64,000 bases of DNA. Origin: Gymnogyps californianus (lineage: Eukaryota; Chordata; Aves; Accipitriformes; Cathartidae). The notes under the pieces were generated by a model. The model was given only the letters and a program-made list of their open reading frames with translations. It did no database searches and had not been told where the DNA came from. Both the position numbers and the translations under genes were made by a program. This document shows, piece by piece, positions 38,481 through 48,889 of this stretch; the stretch's first letter is position 1, and each line of letters starts with the position of its first letter. Where the stretch lies: NCBI RefSeq assembly GCF_018139145.2, contig NC_059481.1, positions 2,592,368 through 2,656,367 on the forward strand, written 5' to 3'.

Positions 38481-38580
38481 CTGCACCCGCCGCTGGCTCC
38501 CCGCCTCACCCGCGGCCTCTCCGCCTCAGCGACGCTCAGCGCTTCCGTCACTTCCTGCCCCGCGCCCCGCCTGGGAGCGG
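38481..38580 (-). other. EDC3: Probable EDC3 non-coding exon 1
   Basis: On the - strand a GTGAGG donor falls just after 38481 (GGTGCAG|GTGAGG), downstream of the ETS/CRE-rich promoter. A second possible donor (G|GTGAGGCGG) lies near 38506. The 5' end is inferred from the motifs, so both limits are approximate. Confidence 0.4.
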
Positions 38581-38720
38581 CGCTCAAGCCACCGGCGGGA
38601 GACCATAGAGAGGCGCGGAGGAGTTGACGGGAGGCGCCGGCTGCGCGCTACGCATGCGCGGCGGAAACGGGGCCACCGCGTGTGCAGCGCCGAGCACCGC
38701 CGCGCGCGTGCGCAGTAGGG
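38535..38720 (-). promoter_or_regulatory. EDC3: EDC3 CpG-island promoter with ETS and NRF1-like sites
   Basis: Read on the - strand, CAGGAAGTGACGGAAGCG at 38557-38540 joins two ETS sites around a TGACG half-CRE. Upstream, CGCATGCGCG at 38651-38660 resembles an NRF1 site, and a related GTGCGCA lies near 38709. The region is GC-rich and lacks a TATA box, typical of housekeeping genes. Confidence 0.6.
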
Positions 38721-38799
38721 GCCCGCCGTGATGGCAGCCCACTGCGGGTCCGTCACCGCAGCCCGTCCTGCGCCTATGGCCCTGTCTGGAGTCCTCCGC

Positions 38800-39612
38800 G
38801 GGGCCTGGTGCACCTCCGTCACCTCTGCCACACCTCTGTCACCGCCGTCACACGTCCACCATCAAACCCGCCATCTCCGTCTACCTCCATGACTCCTGTT
38901 ACATGTCCGCCACAACGCCATCGTCTCCATCTCCCCTCTGTCACCGCTGTCACACATCCTCCCTCACCTCCATGGCCTCCGTCATGTCTCCACCACCTCC
39001 ATCACACCTCCATCGCCTCTGTGACCTCTGTCACCCCTCCATCACCGCTGTCAGGTGTCCTCCATCACGAATCCGTCACCTCCGTCCCACCCTCATCACC
39101 TCCATCACACGTGTATCGCTGCTGCCACACGTCCTCTGCCAGGTCTCCATCACCCCCACCACTGCTGCCAAATGTTCTCCATCACCTCTGCCAAACCTGC
39201 ATCCCCTTTGCGACCTCCGTTACCTCCGTCATATCTCCGTCACCTCCGTCACACCTCCATCACCTCCATCATGTCTCCATCACCTCTGTCACACCTCCAT
39301 CGCCTCCACCACACCTCCATCACCTCCATCACCCTTCCATCGCCTCCACCACACCTCCATCGCCTCCACCACACCTCCATCACCTCCATCACCCTTCCAT
39401 CGCCTCCGCCACACCTCCATCGGCTCCATCACCCTTCCATCACCTCTGTCACACCTCCATCACCCTTCCATCACCTCCGCCACACCTCCATCACCTCCAT
39501 CACCCTTCCATCACTTCCATCACCTCCATCACACCTCCATCGCCTCCACCACACCTCCATCACCTCCATCACCCTTCCATCACCTCCGTCACACCTCCAT
39601 CGCCTCGCTCGG
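38800..39612. repeat. Minisatellite, 20-bp unit (CTCCATCACCTCCATCACMC)
   Basis: From 39215 the sequence falls into regular 20-bp units: new units begin at 39215, 39235, 39255, 39275 and 39295 with the form CTCCATCRCCTCCAYCACAC or TTCCATCACCTCCATCACCC. Near the right end a few units are truncated to 11 or 18 bp. Leftward to about 38800 the same motif is more degenerate. Because 20 is not a multiple of three and no frame of the unit has a stop, all three + frames stay open and encode Ser/Pro/His/Leu-rich strings. This is repeat, not a gene. Confidence 0.9.
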
Positions 39613-40840
39613 ACTCACCGGCAGAGGCATGGATGCATTCATCCCCCGCTTTCTCCTCGGCGCCATTAAAATCAGCTTTTCCCCCCTCCAAAGCCAGAGG
39701 CTGTTTTGCTCATTACTTGGAGGAAGGAGCAGGTGGGGTGCTGGATCCGTGCGCCGGCCGACCTTCCCGAGCTAAAAGGCAGGCTGTGCTGGGGACGCTA
39801 ATTAAAAACAAAATCATTACGAGAGCAGTCAGTAACAATAACACGAAGGTGAGCGAGGTCACAGCGGGAGGAAGGCTCCTCTTCCCGAGAGCAGCCTTTC
39901 CACGGCACAACCACAAAATTAAAAATAATTCCGTGGTACAACAAGTGGCACCATTAAAAAAGCCACTGAATTATTCAGCTGTCCTTTATGTCCCGGTGAT
40001 AGATGGAGTCAAATATCAACCTTTCTGCACTTATTTTGATTTTATCCCTGTGTGAGGCAAGAGTAGCTCATGCCACAGAGCATCCCTGGGCAGGGATTTG
40101 GGGAGAAGCATGCTTTTCAGCAGAAGACTGAATTTTGCCAAGATTCCTGATAGTATACCCCCGTTTGAGGGCTTGGCTAAACATTTATGCCTCATGAAAA
40201 TGTGCCTGTGGGGCAAGAGCAGTTTCCTACCCCGCCGAGCTGGAAACGCTGGAGGGCTGGTTCCTGCCGGGATGCCACTTCAGGTATGCACAGACCCCAG
40301 TTTTCCATACACTCCCTTATTATCTGCATGGCAATTTAATGCTTATTGCCTCTTTTTTTAAGGGAAGTTATGCGAAGCCTTGGAAATAATCATGCTCTGA
40401 GATGGGGAAGCGCAGAGCAGGCGATGGCCCAAAGCATCCCTCCGTGGATCATCTCCCTGAGGGTTTTGAAAGGCTGTTTTCAAGCTATTAATTCTTTTTT
40501 TTTTTTTCCAGGGATAGAAGGGCTAGTGAAATTTTTAGTGAAATCCTGAACTGAGCCAGAGCTCGGCATCACCTCTCTGCAAATCCCAGCTGAGGCTTTA
40601 GCTTCTCTCTATACACAGGGAGAGGACCAGAGCCAGCACCCACGAGGGCTAAAAACTCCCCCTAATGCCACTGGTGTCACAGCCCCGACAGTAAAGGAAC
40701 AGCCAGCTCATGTCCCCATAGGAAAAACCCTGATCCAACATATCCAAGTCAGATTTTTAAGGATGAGAGAGAGGTATGGGGTTCCCCCCCACCCCCAAAT
40801 CTTTTCCCAGTGGAATAAGACCAGCAAGAACCAAGCAAGA
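39613..40840. other. Intergenic sequence upstream of EDC3
   Basis: No gene recognised. There is a T-run near 40495-40508 and ordinary unique-looking sequence. It lies between the EDC3-side minisatellite and the predicted CYP1A4 3' end. Confidence 0.6.
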
Positions 40841-40858
40841 AACTTGAACTTTGATGTA

Positions 40859-40864
40859 TTTATT
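40859..40864 (-). other. CYP1A4: Probable CYP1A4 poly(A) signal
   Basis: TTTATT on the + strand gives AATAAA on the - strand, 1.1 kb past the CYP1A4 stop. It would define a 3'UTR of about 1.1 kb (about 40840-41985). No closer canonical hexamer was found in the sequence read. Confidence 0.5.
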
Positions 40865-41985
40865 GGGTTAGAAATACTGTGCAGTTTATATCCCAGCATA
40901 TGGATGCATTCCACACAGCTACAAACAAGCAGGAAGCACTGCTCCATTTGCCATGAGAATTCACCTTCACGCTGGCTAAAGCGGACTGCAACATAAGGAG
41001 GTGGATCTCCTGCAGTCCTCAAACCCTTGCTCCTTTTACTAGTCTGAATATAAAAATCTATTGCTTGCTAAAAAAAAAAAACACTAGTTAAAAGCAGCAA
41101 ATACATAGTAGAAAGCCAGAAGTGTTCTACTGTGCCTCTTACTCCTTGTCCCTTGTTCTCAGTCCTTTGATATTTTCCAGGAGGCTTCTTGTTAGGAGTT
41201 TAGCTAATTTCTCAATTTGTGAACAGCACTATTTATGGATATATATTTTTTTTCTAGCAGGCTGTCACCAAGGATTGGTAGAAACACTTGGGGATTCATT
41301 TCACGAATTTACATTCAGGGAATTTAGCTGTGCGAGGGTGCACCCAGAACAGGGTGCACTGGAGATGGGTGCTGGCACAGGGGTAGGTCTGGCCTCTGCA
41401 TCACCTCGAGAGCCCTTCAGAAGGCAGCTGGAGCAGTGGGGAGAGCCCGTTCCCGTCGGCACAAGGAGCCGAAGGCTTTGCAAACAGCTCTGCCAAACGA
41501 GCTGGAAAGACTCTCACCCTGTGGGAAAAGGCTGGCCGGGTTTTTGGGGAGGAACCCGCAGGTTTATTCCCATTTGGTGGATGGAGGGAGTTGCCCACGG
41601 CAGCTCCAGCTCTGCCCGCGGCGCCGGGCAGGGCGAGGACACCCCTACCGACATCCCACACTGCTTCTCCCAGCCCAAAGCATCATCCTCCTCCCCACCG
41701 CAGGGCTGCGATCCCCCTGGACCTCCTCAAGAGGGATGAGCAGGCTGGACCTCTGGTGAGCTTTTCTGCAGGCAAGGGCTACGGAGCTGGCTAGGGGGGC
41801 TGCGAGGAGCCCGACAAAGCCGGCTTTATCCCTCCCCGCTCGCGTTTACATGAGATGAACAAGCCTCCGGTGAAGCAACACAGCGAGGGGCTGTGCTGGC
41901 TTCTAGAGAGCATTAGCAAAAGCAGGCTGAGTGTCCAACTCCACGGGCTGGCTTTCTTCTGCAAAGCGATGCTTCCTCCTGCAGC

Positions 41986-44900
41986 TTAAGGAGAGCTCTT
42001 CATGGGGAAACGCTTCTTAATCTGGAAGCACTCGCATTTCTTGTATTTCATTGTCAGTCCGTACTGAGGAGTGATGTCCACCTCCTCCCCGGGGCGGAGG
42101 CTGAACTCCAGCTGCTGCAGCATGGTGGCCAAGAAGAGGAAGACCTCCCACCGGCCGATGGACTCCCCGATGCATCGCCTCTTCCCCAAGCCGAAAGCCA
42201 TCACTTTGTCGCTCTCCGTCCTGCTTATTTCGGTCCCCGCAGCATTGAGGAACCGCTCGGGGTTGAAGGCTGAGGGGTCCTTCCAAAGCTTCCTGGAGCA
42301 GAAAGGAGACACACCTGAGGAAGCCGTTTGCACCCATCGTGATGGGGACAGCAAGCAAAAAAAAAAACTCCTTGCAGAGAGAAAGCATTGCAATGCTTTC
42401 TCATTTCACCACCCAAAAACTTTGGCAACCTCTATCCCTGATCTCAAATGCCAACTACGTGTCAGACTTCATCAGCTCAGTCTATTGAAACCTCTATTTC
42501 AAACTCAGATTGTGTTTGCCTGTGCAGATACCGGACATGGATTTAATTCGGCATGCAATAGCTAGAGATCCTGCAGTTTCAGCCAAAAGGAGAGCACAGA
42601 AATCGGTCAGCAGCTCTTAAAAAAGGAAGGATGGAGACCTGAAGGTTTTCCCACCTTGAATCCTCCCAGCAAAACTTCCTGACCTGTCCCAGCTTGGCTG
42701 CTGGGAGGTGGCAGGTGGGATTTTCCAGTGTCTTAGCTGAGAATTTCTGCTTGGATATGGGGAATCCTCTCTGGCCTTAAAGACAGTGTTCCCATTGCAA
42801 TGCTCACCGGTGTGTGCAGGAGCAGAAGGAATAGTGTAATGTTTCTGTGCTGCTGGGCTATTTGGATACAAACGTCTTGAGCTTCTGATCCAAAATACCT
42901 GATCTGGGAACTACCTTCTGTATCAAGCCTTAGGCAACTTACTCCCCCCCCGGGAGGGTCTCTACTGGAGAGCAGTGGAGGGGTAAGATGGGGCTTTGGT
43001 TTCCAGATCCCCTTTCATTCACCAAAGCCGATTATCAACAATAACGACACGAGCCTATTGAGTTTAACGAGAGTCACGTCAGGACATTTTTCTCCCTGAA
43101 AGAGGGAACCAGGCGGTTCCCACTGAGCACATCCAGAGCTGTCAACCCAGATCACAAGGGCTGCTTGGCAGGAGGATCTACCGATTCCTGATTATGCGGC
43201 AGCCCAAGCTGCCAGCCCTCGCACGCACGTGGAAAGTCCGGTGCATTGAGGACATCACCACGTTACTGCACATAAATTGAGTAAGCCCTGGTGTTGGGGG
43301 AGTTGCTGAACCGGTGACCAAGTCAACCCAGAGCACCTCCATGCCCAGGGGAGCCAAGCATCAAACCCACACGATTTTTGGTTCGACCTGCCTTTTCCTG
43401 CCTTCACAACCCATTCGGCTTTTGGCACATTGCTCTAAAGGATCAGAGTGATCTTAATGCCAAGCAAACCCATCGCAGCCTGGATAAGCACGGGGGATTT
43501 GGTATACTCACTCATCGTGATTCACTTGCCACTGGTTGATAAACACGCAGGTATCCTTGGGGATGTAATAGCCATTTAACACCGTCGCTTTTGTCGTACT
43601 GAAAGAAATACGGGTGGAGGGGAAGAGAAGTTAAGAGGAGACCTGCAGCTTCATGGCAAAACAAAGCTTGGCAGGTCCTAGGGGTGTTTAATTTTCAATG
43701 CCCTATTTGTACTCTTCGGATTGGCTAGGAAATAGCCCAATTTGTATTTGGGAGACTAAATAGTCTTGGTTAACACTTTTCCTCAAGCAGAAAGATTCCA
43801 GTTTGAGGAAGCTAGATGAGTTGTGATGTGGTTTCTCCCAAAGCAGGGGGAAATCTAAACGCAGGGGTGTTTGCCATCCCTCCGCTAGCAAAGGCTTTGG
43901 AGTAAAACTACCCTCAAAGCAAAGGCTTCAGCCCCAGGAGGACAGCGAGCCGGGCAGCTGCCGGCCCCGAGGGCAGCAGATGCAGCCACAGGCACCAGCG
44001 CTGTCGGCAAGCGTGAAAGCCACGGGGAGCTTCAACACGAGTAATTCAGGCTGTGCACCGGCATATTTCCCCATAGCAGGGATCGATTCCCAGGCAGTTA
44101 TCTGCCTAAACGGCACCTCCCAGAAAAACACTCCAAAAACCCCCCCAAATAACGTGCCAGCCGCTCCAGCCCATACCTGTGCGGGATGGTGAAGGGCAGG
44201 AAGGAGGAGTGCCTGAACATCTCCAGGATAAAGGCTTCTGTGTAGGGCAGCGTGCCCCGGTCCGACAGCCTCGGTCTCCTCTCCTGGCCGATGGTCTGGT
44301 CTGCGGGAGGTCGAGAGGAGGGAACGGGTTGGGGTCAGCCCTGACCAGAGAGGTTTTGGCCCCGGAGGAAGCAGGTTCATGGACTCACCTAGCTCTTCCT
44401 GGATCCTCTTCTGGATGTCGGGGTACAAGGCGACATACATGAGGCTCCAGGATAAGGCAGTTGTCACAGTGTCAAAGCCTGGATGGACATGAAAAAGGCA
44501 TTTAGTTACCAAAAGAGGACAGGTGAGCGGGTATTTACCTATCCCATCACTCTAGATGTTTGCCTTGGAGCGGTTCCCCCATCAGGTATCGCTGAAAAGC
44601 CATCTGCTCTGGTCACTGCTCAGGAGGGCGCCTGAGAGCCCAGCAGCAGCTCCAAACACCCAAGCGTGGCCAGGGTCTCACCCCAACAGCTCCAGGGCCC
44701 CCACCCAGCCTCCCAGCAGCAAGGGTTTACCCTCAGAAATGTTCTCACCTGCCCCAAAGAGGTCATTGACGATGCTGATGATCTTCTCATTGGAGAGCGG
44801 GACACGGGCATCCTCCCCTGCACTCTTCTCCTGGCAGTGCTCAATCAGCGAGTCCGTGATATCCCGGATGTGTTCCTGGGGAAGAGCTGGTGGGTTAAGG

Positions 44901-45957
44901 ACATCATGGACACCCAGGGCTGGAGAAACCTTCCCCCAGCCAGTGCTGGCTCCTGGGGGGATTAACTGCAGATTGCAGAGCTCCAAGGAGCTTTCCTGGG
45001 CAGAGGTGGGGGGACAAGGGAGTACCCTCTTGCCCCTGTTGCCAGGCAGGCAGAATCTCTGACAGTTGTAGGCATCTCTACCCACATCCAAGCTCTTACC
45101 TTATCAAAGCTGGTGTAGTGCTCCTGGACAATTTTTTGCACAAAAAAGCTGAAACGCCTGTTGATGTCCTTGAAGAGCTGCATGGTGCGGCTGGGAAGAT
45201 ACTGGAGCACAGGGATGAAGTCAGCAGGGTTGCCAGCAGCAGCCACGTCCCCAAATTCATTGCTGAGGTTCACCAAGCTGAGCAGCTCTTGGTCATTGTG
45301 GTCGTAACGCTTGCCAAAGCAGATGGCACAGATGATGTTGGCCACAGAGACCACCAGGTACCGGTTAAGGTCAAAGCTCTTTTCCTCATCCATCAGCTGC
45401 AGCAACTTGGTGACCAGGTAGTCAACCTCCTTGGAGACGTGCTCCTCCAGGAGGCAGGTGGAAGAGGAGGTGGGGCTGGGGGCGATGGAGAAGGTCTTCA
45501 GGGCGTTCTGGGCCAGCTTTCTGCGGGCTTTCCACACCTCCCCTGAGTCGGGGCTGAAGGCCAGGCTCTGGCCGTTCGAAATGTATTGGAAGCTGTGGAG
45601 GTCAGGGCGCCCCATGAAGTCTTCTCCTTGCTTCACCAGGGCTTGCTTGATGGTGTCCAGCCCGCTCAGCACCAGGACGGGCCGGGTGCCGATCCTGACC
45701 TCCATCACGTCCCCGTACTTCTGGCTGAGCCTGGTCAGGGCCAGGTGCGTGTCCTTCCTCAGCTCCAGCACGTTGCCGAGGATGGGGTAGCCTCTGGGTC
45801 CTGGGGGGCTCTTCAGCCCCTGGGGCACGTGCTGCCGGAGGGACTGGATGAGCAGGAAGACCAGGCAGAAGACAGCAGCCGCAAGGAGGACCTCGGTGGC
45901 TGAGAAAACGCCTTGGCTTCCCACCAGCGACACAGCAGCTGTCATTGCTGCCGGCAT
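41986..45957 (-). CDS. CYP1A4: Cytochrome P450 1A4-like, six coding exons
   Basis: Endoplasmic-reticulum haem monooxygenase for planar aromatic substrates. Coding exons in transcript order: 45957-45100, 44875-44749, 44478-44389, 44300-44177, 43598-43512, 42292-41986. Their lengths 858, 127, 90, 124, 87 and 307 are identical to the paralogue on the right, giving 530 codons plus TAA. Residues about 20-40 form the membrane anchor, followed by the proline hinge PPGPRGYP. I-helix motif AGFDT is at 328-332, ExxR at 385-388, and the haem loop [10 protein letters not shown] has Cys469. The paralogue call rests on FQYISNG at 123-129 and on the C-terminal [13 protein letters not shown] and SSP end, which resemble chicken CYP1A4 as I remember it. 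The first ATG is used, 8 nt after the acceptor; a second in-frame ATG is at codon 5. Intact. Confidence 0.92.
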
Positions 45958-45965
45958 GCAGAAAC
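45100..45965 (-). other. CYP1A4: CYP1A4 exon 2 with long conversion-like tract
   Basis: Against the CYP1A5 exon 2, codons 1-123 differ by only four bases, one of them changing an amino acid (Leu24 here, Phe24 there). Codons 124-128 then differ in all five residues, after which high identity resumes to about codon 225. Similarity stops right at the leader: the sequence before the ATG is different in the two genes. Confidence 0.85.
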
Positions 45966-46900
45966 CTTAGTAACAAACCAAAGAGGCATTATGAAGGGGG
46001 AAGGTCCATGGAGCGCCTCTCGTTTGAGATGCTCTTAGTAGCGACTGCACAGGACTGCTGGGCTTAACCTCTGATCCAGAGATGCATCTGTTTTCTGCAC
46101 TTTAGGAAACTGCTTGCACTTAAAAGCAGTTTTTTTGCTAGCCAGGAGTGAAAGGAATAGGTCCCACAGCTTTTTCTCTCTGTGCCAGGGAAGGAAATGT
46201 GCGCTCTTAACTACAGGACCTCTCTTTTCTACTGCAAAGTCTTTTCCAGAGCGCTTGACTCTAGGAGAGCTGAATCCTCCTGATTTGAATCATCTGGTTG
46301 CTCACACTGAGCCTCCACTCACCAGCAAACTAAACACAGCATTGCCACAAATCTTCCTAAAGATTGATGGCCATGAAAGCTAACCATGGCTGTAGCATGG
46401 GGCCGGCAGGCTGTGGGCACCCGGCTCCCAGCTCTGTCGGAAATCCCTCAGAAAACCCCAAGCTAGGGGTAGGAAGAGCCTGGGTCTGAAATCCCACCTC
46501 CCCTCGGGTTTGGCAGGGTGCTACAGCCCCCCATGGGACACCCGGGTCCCATGGGGTGAGGAGCCTGGGGGCTGCTGGAGACCCCTGCACTCCAGCGGGT
46601 GCAGCCCACCTAGGACGCCCTCCCAGCCCATGGCTGTAGATGGTGGTCACCCCAGGGTGAGCGGGGCCACGGGGCAAGGGTTACCTCCAAGACACCCCAG
46701 AAATCACTTTCTGACAGCTCCGGGAAGGATGCTGCGGGAGATGTGGGAAGCCAGAGAGGAGGAACACCATGCAGCAGGGCACCCCTCGGCTTTCCATCCC
46801 TCGGGGGTGCCCTGGGGGAGCTGGAGGTGCCCCCCCCGCACCTCTCCATCCTCCGGGCAGAGAGCCGTGCCCCGCAGCGGGCAGCCCCGAGGGTACTCAC

Positions 46901-46940
46901 CTCCGGAGCAGAGCGGCTGGGGCCCGATCCTCCCGGCAGG
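46901..46940 (-). other. CYP1A4: Probable CYP1A4 non-coding exon 1
   Basis: On the - strand a donor CTCCGGAG|GTGAGT ends the exon at 46901. The start near 46940 is placed about 30 bp below the TATA box. A short untranslated first exon is usual for CYP1 genes; intron 1 is then about 935 bp. Confidence 0.5.
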
Positions 46941-46965
46941 TACCCCGCTCGCCCTTCGCTCCTGC

Positions 46966-46971
46966 TTTATA
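46966..46971 (-). promoter_or_regulatory. CYP1A4: CYP1A4 TATA box with upstream CCAAT
   Basis: On the - strand GCATATAAAGC contains TATAAA. An inverted-orientation CCAAT (ATTGG at 46991-46995 on +) lies 20-25 bp upstream. The 11-base TATA context is identical to that of CYP1A5 at 51201-51210. Confidence 0.75.
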
Positions 46972-47009
46972 TGCATCGCCGCTAGCCCTGATTGGCCCGG
47001 CAACCTCCC

Positions 47010-47019
47010 GTCACGTGAC
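47010..47019. promoter_or_regulatory. Palindromic E-box GTCACGTGAC
   Basis: A perfect 10-bp palindrome, matching the USF/MITF-TFEB type (CLEAR-like) E-box, about 40-50 bp upstream of the CYP1A4 TATA box. Occupancy is not known. Confidence 0.6.
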
Positions 47020-47289
47020 CGAAGCCTAATCAAAGCTGACGTCCGTCCAAACTCCTAAATAACTAACCCGGACCCCCCCCACAGCCCCCTCCCCGCGGTG
47101 ACAGGAGAGGGGCCGCGCGGCACCCCCATCTCCCCCCCCCCGCCACGCGTGGGGTGTGGGAGCCCCGCTCCCCTGCGTGTCCCCCGGTGGGGAGGCTGCA
47201 AGGCGGCGGGTGAAGGAGGGGGGGGAGTCCCGACGGGGCAGGCGGGGGGTGCCGGTGCCGCCCGTGGGTTCCAGACCGGGGGGGGGGGG

Positions 47290-47374
47290 CATCGCGTGCG
47301 AAGCGGGCGGGATGTTTGGGCAACCCGCGCCGCCCCGGTCACTCCAGTCACGCTACCGGCAGGATCTTAAAGGC
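47290..47374. promoter_or_regulatory. Paired-XRE module, copy 1
   Basis: Contains TCGCGTG at 47292-47298 and the opposed CACGCTA at 47349-47355, with CCCGGTCACTC before the second XRE and TTAAAGG after it. It lies about 350-410 bp upstream of the predicted CYP1A4 start. TNGCGTG is the AhR/ARNT core; function here is inferred. Confidence 0.65.
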
Positions 47375-47919
47375 GCCGGTCCCGCGCCCCGGTTCCCCCC
47401 CGCCACGATCCCCCCAGGGCAGTGCCCCGGCTCCGCCGCTTCCCACCCCCACCCCGCAGCTCTCGCTGCGGGCACCCGGCTCCATCCAGCTCCCCCCCCC
47501 CCCCGCCGCCGGCCGCCGGTGCCCGCAGCCCCGGGATGTCCCCGGTGTCCGGAGCCGCGGTGCGAGCGGGAGCGTGGGAAAATAGCCCCGGTGTACGCAG
47601 TGCCGGGCAGGAGGGGGGATTCACCCCCCACGGGCCTCCTCGAACACGCAGGGATGAGCGTGGACCACCCTCCCCATCTCAGTGCTTTAGCGATCCGACC
47701 CCTCCGCGGGGGCTTGCCGGTCCCTCCACCGGTGCTCCCCGGTAAAGCAGAGGGAGGAGAGCCGGGGGGGTTCACCGGATCCGTGTCATCCCCCTCCACG
47801 CTGCGGAGCCACTCTGCTGGCCCACAGCCCGGATCGGGTCCCCGTGGGGAAGGGGGTGGCGGGACAGCCCCGGGGGTCACGGCCCTCGCTGCCCCGGCCC
47901 GGTTAAAGATTGTCCAGGT

Positions 47920-47929
47920 TTGCGTGAGA
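47920..47929 (+). promoter_or_regulatory. XRE with extended consensus (TTGCGTGAGA)
   Basis: TTGCGTGAGA matches the extended dioxin-response element, including the favourable bases after the core. It lies about 980 bp upstream of the predicted CYP1A4 start. Confidence 0.6.
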
Positions 47930-48287
47930 AGCAGCCGTGCCCTCTGTCACCTCGTGTCCCCTGGGGACAGAGCCACCCAGGGGTCGAGGTGGTGCGGGGA
48001 TGGGGCAAGGGGTGCAGCCGGAGATGGGGGGCACATCGGGGGGGATGCTCGGGGGACCAAAGGGGGTCTCAGGCCGAGTTTGCAGCTCCAGCCCCCCCCC
48101 CCCATCTCCAGTCCCCGTGGGGTGACAGGCCAGGACCTGCCCTTCAGGGAGGACAAGGGGGACCAGCCCGCACCCCAAATCTCACCCCCTCCACCCGCAT
48201 CCCTGGCCCTGGCCCGGCCACAGCGGGATGGGAGAGGGGCCGGGGGGGTCCCGCCCCACCGGGGGGTCCCAGAGGTGGCATTGGGGA

Positions 48288-48384
48288 CATCGCGTGCGAA
48301 AGGGCTCCGGACAGACCCGGGAGGGCCGTCCCGGTCACTCGCAGTCACGCTATGGGTGGGGGGGGGGGAAATGGCTTTTAAAGG
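48288..48384. promoter_or_regulatory. Paired-XRE module, copy 2
   Basis: Contains TCGCGTG at 48290-48296 and CACGCTA at 48346-48352, with the same flanks as copy 1: CATCGCGTGCGAA, CCCGGTCACTC, CAGTCACGCTA and TTAAAGG. XRE spacing is 49 bp here and 50 bp in copy 1. The two copies are offset by 997-998 bp. Confidence 0.65.
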
Positions 48385-48889
48385 ACCAGGGCGGTGGCCT
48401 CACGTCCAGGAGCCTGGCCCGGGGTCAAGGCGGCGCCGGAGCAGCTCAGGATCAGCCCCCCCCAGGCTGGCTGGGGGTGGGGGGGCTCCCCAGCACCGGG
48501 TACACCACCGGGGGTAACAGGGCTGCATCCCCTCTGCCACGGGATGCTGCCATCACCTGCAAGGGGACAGCAGCCCCCCCTGCCACTTGTCCCCCTCGAT
48601 GGGACACAGATGTCCCAGCCCTCTCCTGCCACGAGGAGTGGGGGAGAGGGCGGTTTCCCACTCTGCAAAGGCAGGGGGTCTCAGTTGTGCCACTGCAAAT
48701 GTCCCCTTTGGGGTCCAGGGGACACTGAACAGTGCCGCAGGCTGCTCCGACCGTCCCAGGCAGGGCTGTCCGTCCCCAGGGGACACGCTGTGCAAATGCC
48801 CCCCGCGCTGTCTTTCCCCACGGCTCGGGAGAGGGGCTGCTCGGGACACATGGACCACGCAGGACACGTCGATGTGTCCGTAAATCCCA

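Noticed and set aside
39215..39612. Regular short repeats considered as a CRISPR-like array
   Set aside because: There are no unique spacers; units are head-to-tail with a 20-bp period in a vertebrate genome.
38682..40055. 457-codon open frame on + rich in Ser, Pro and His
   Set aside because: Most of it is the 20-bp minisatellite, and the other two frames are open there too. The non-repeat tail shows no family resemblance.
47156..48517. 453-codon open frame on +
   Set aside because: Lies in extreme GC-rich, stop-poor sequence between the CYP1A promoters, with comparable frames on both strands. No domain recognised.
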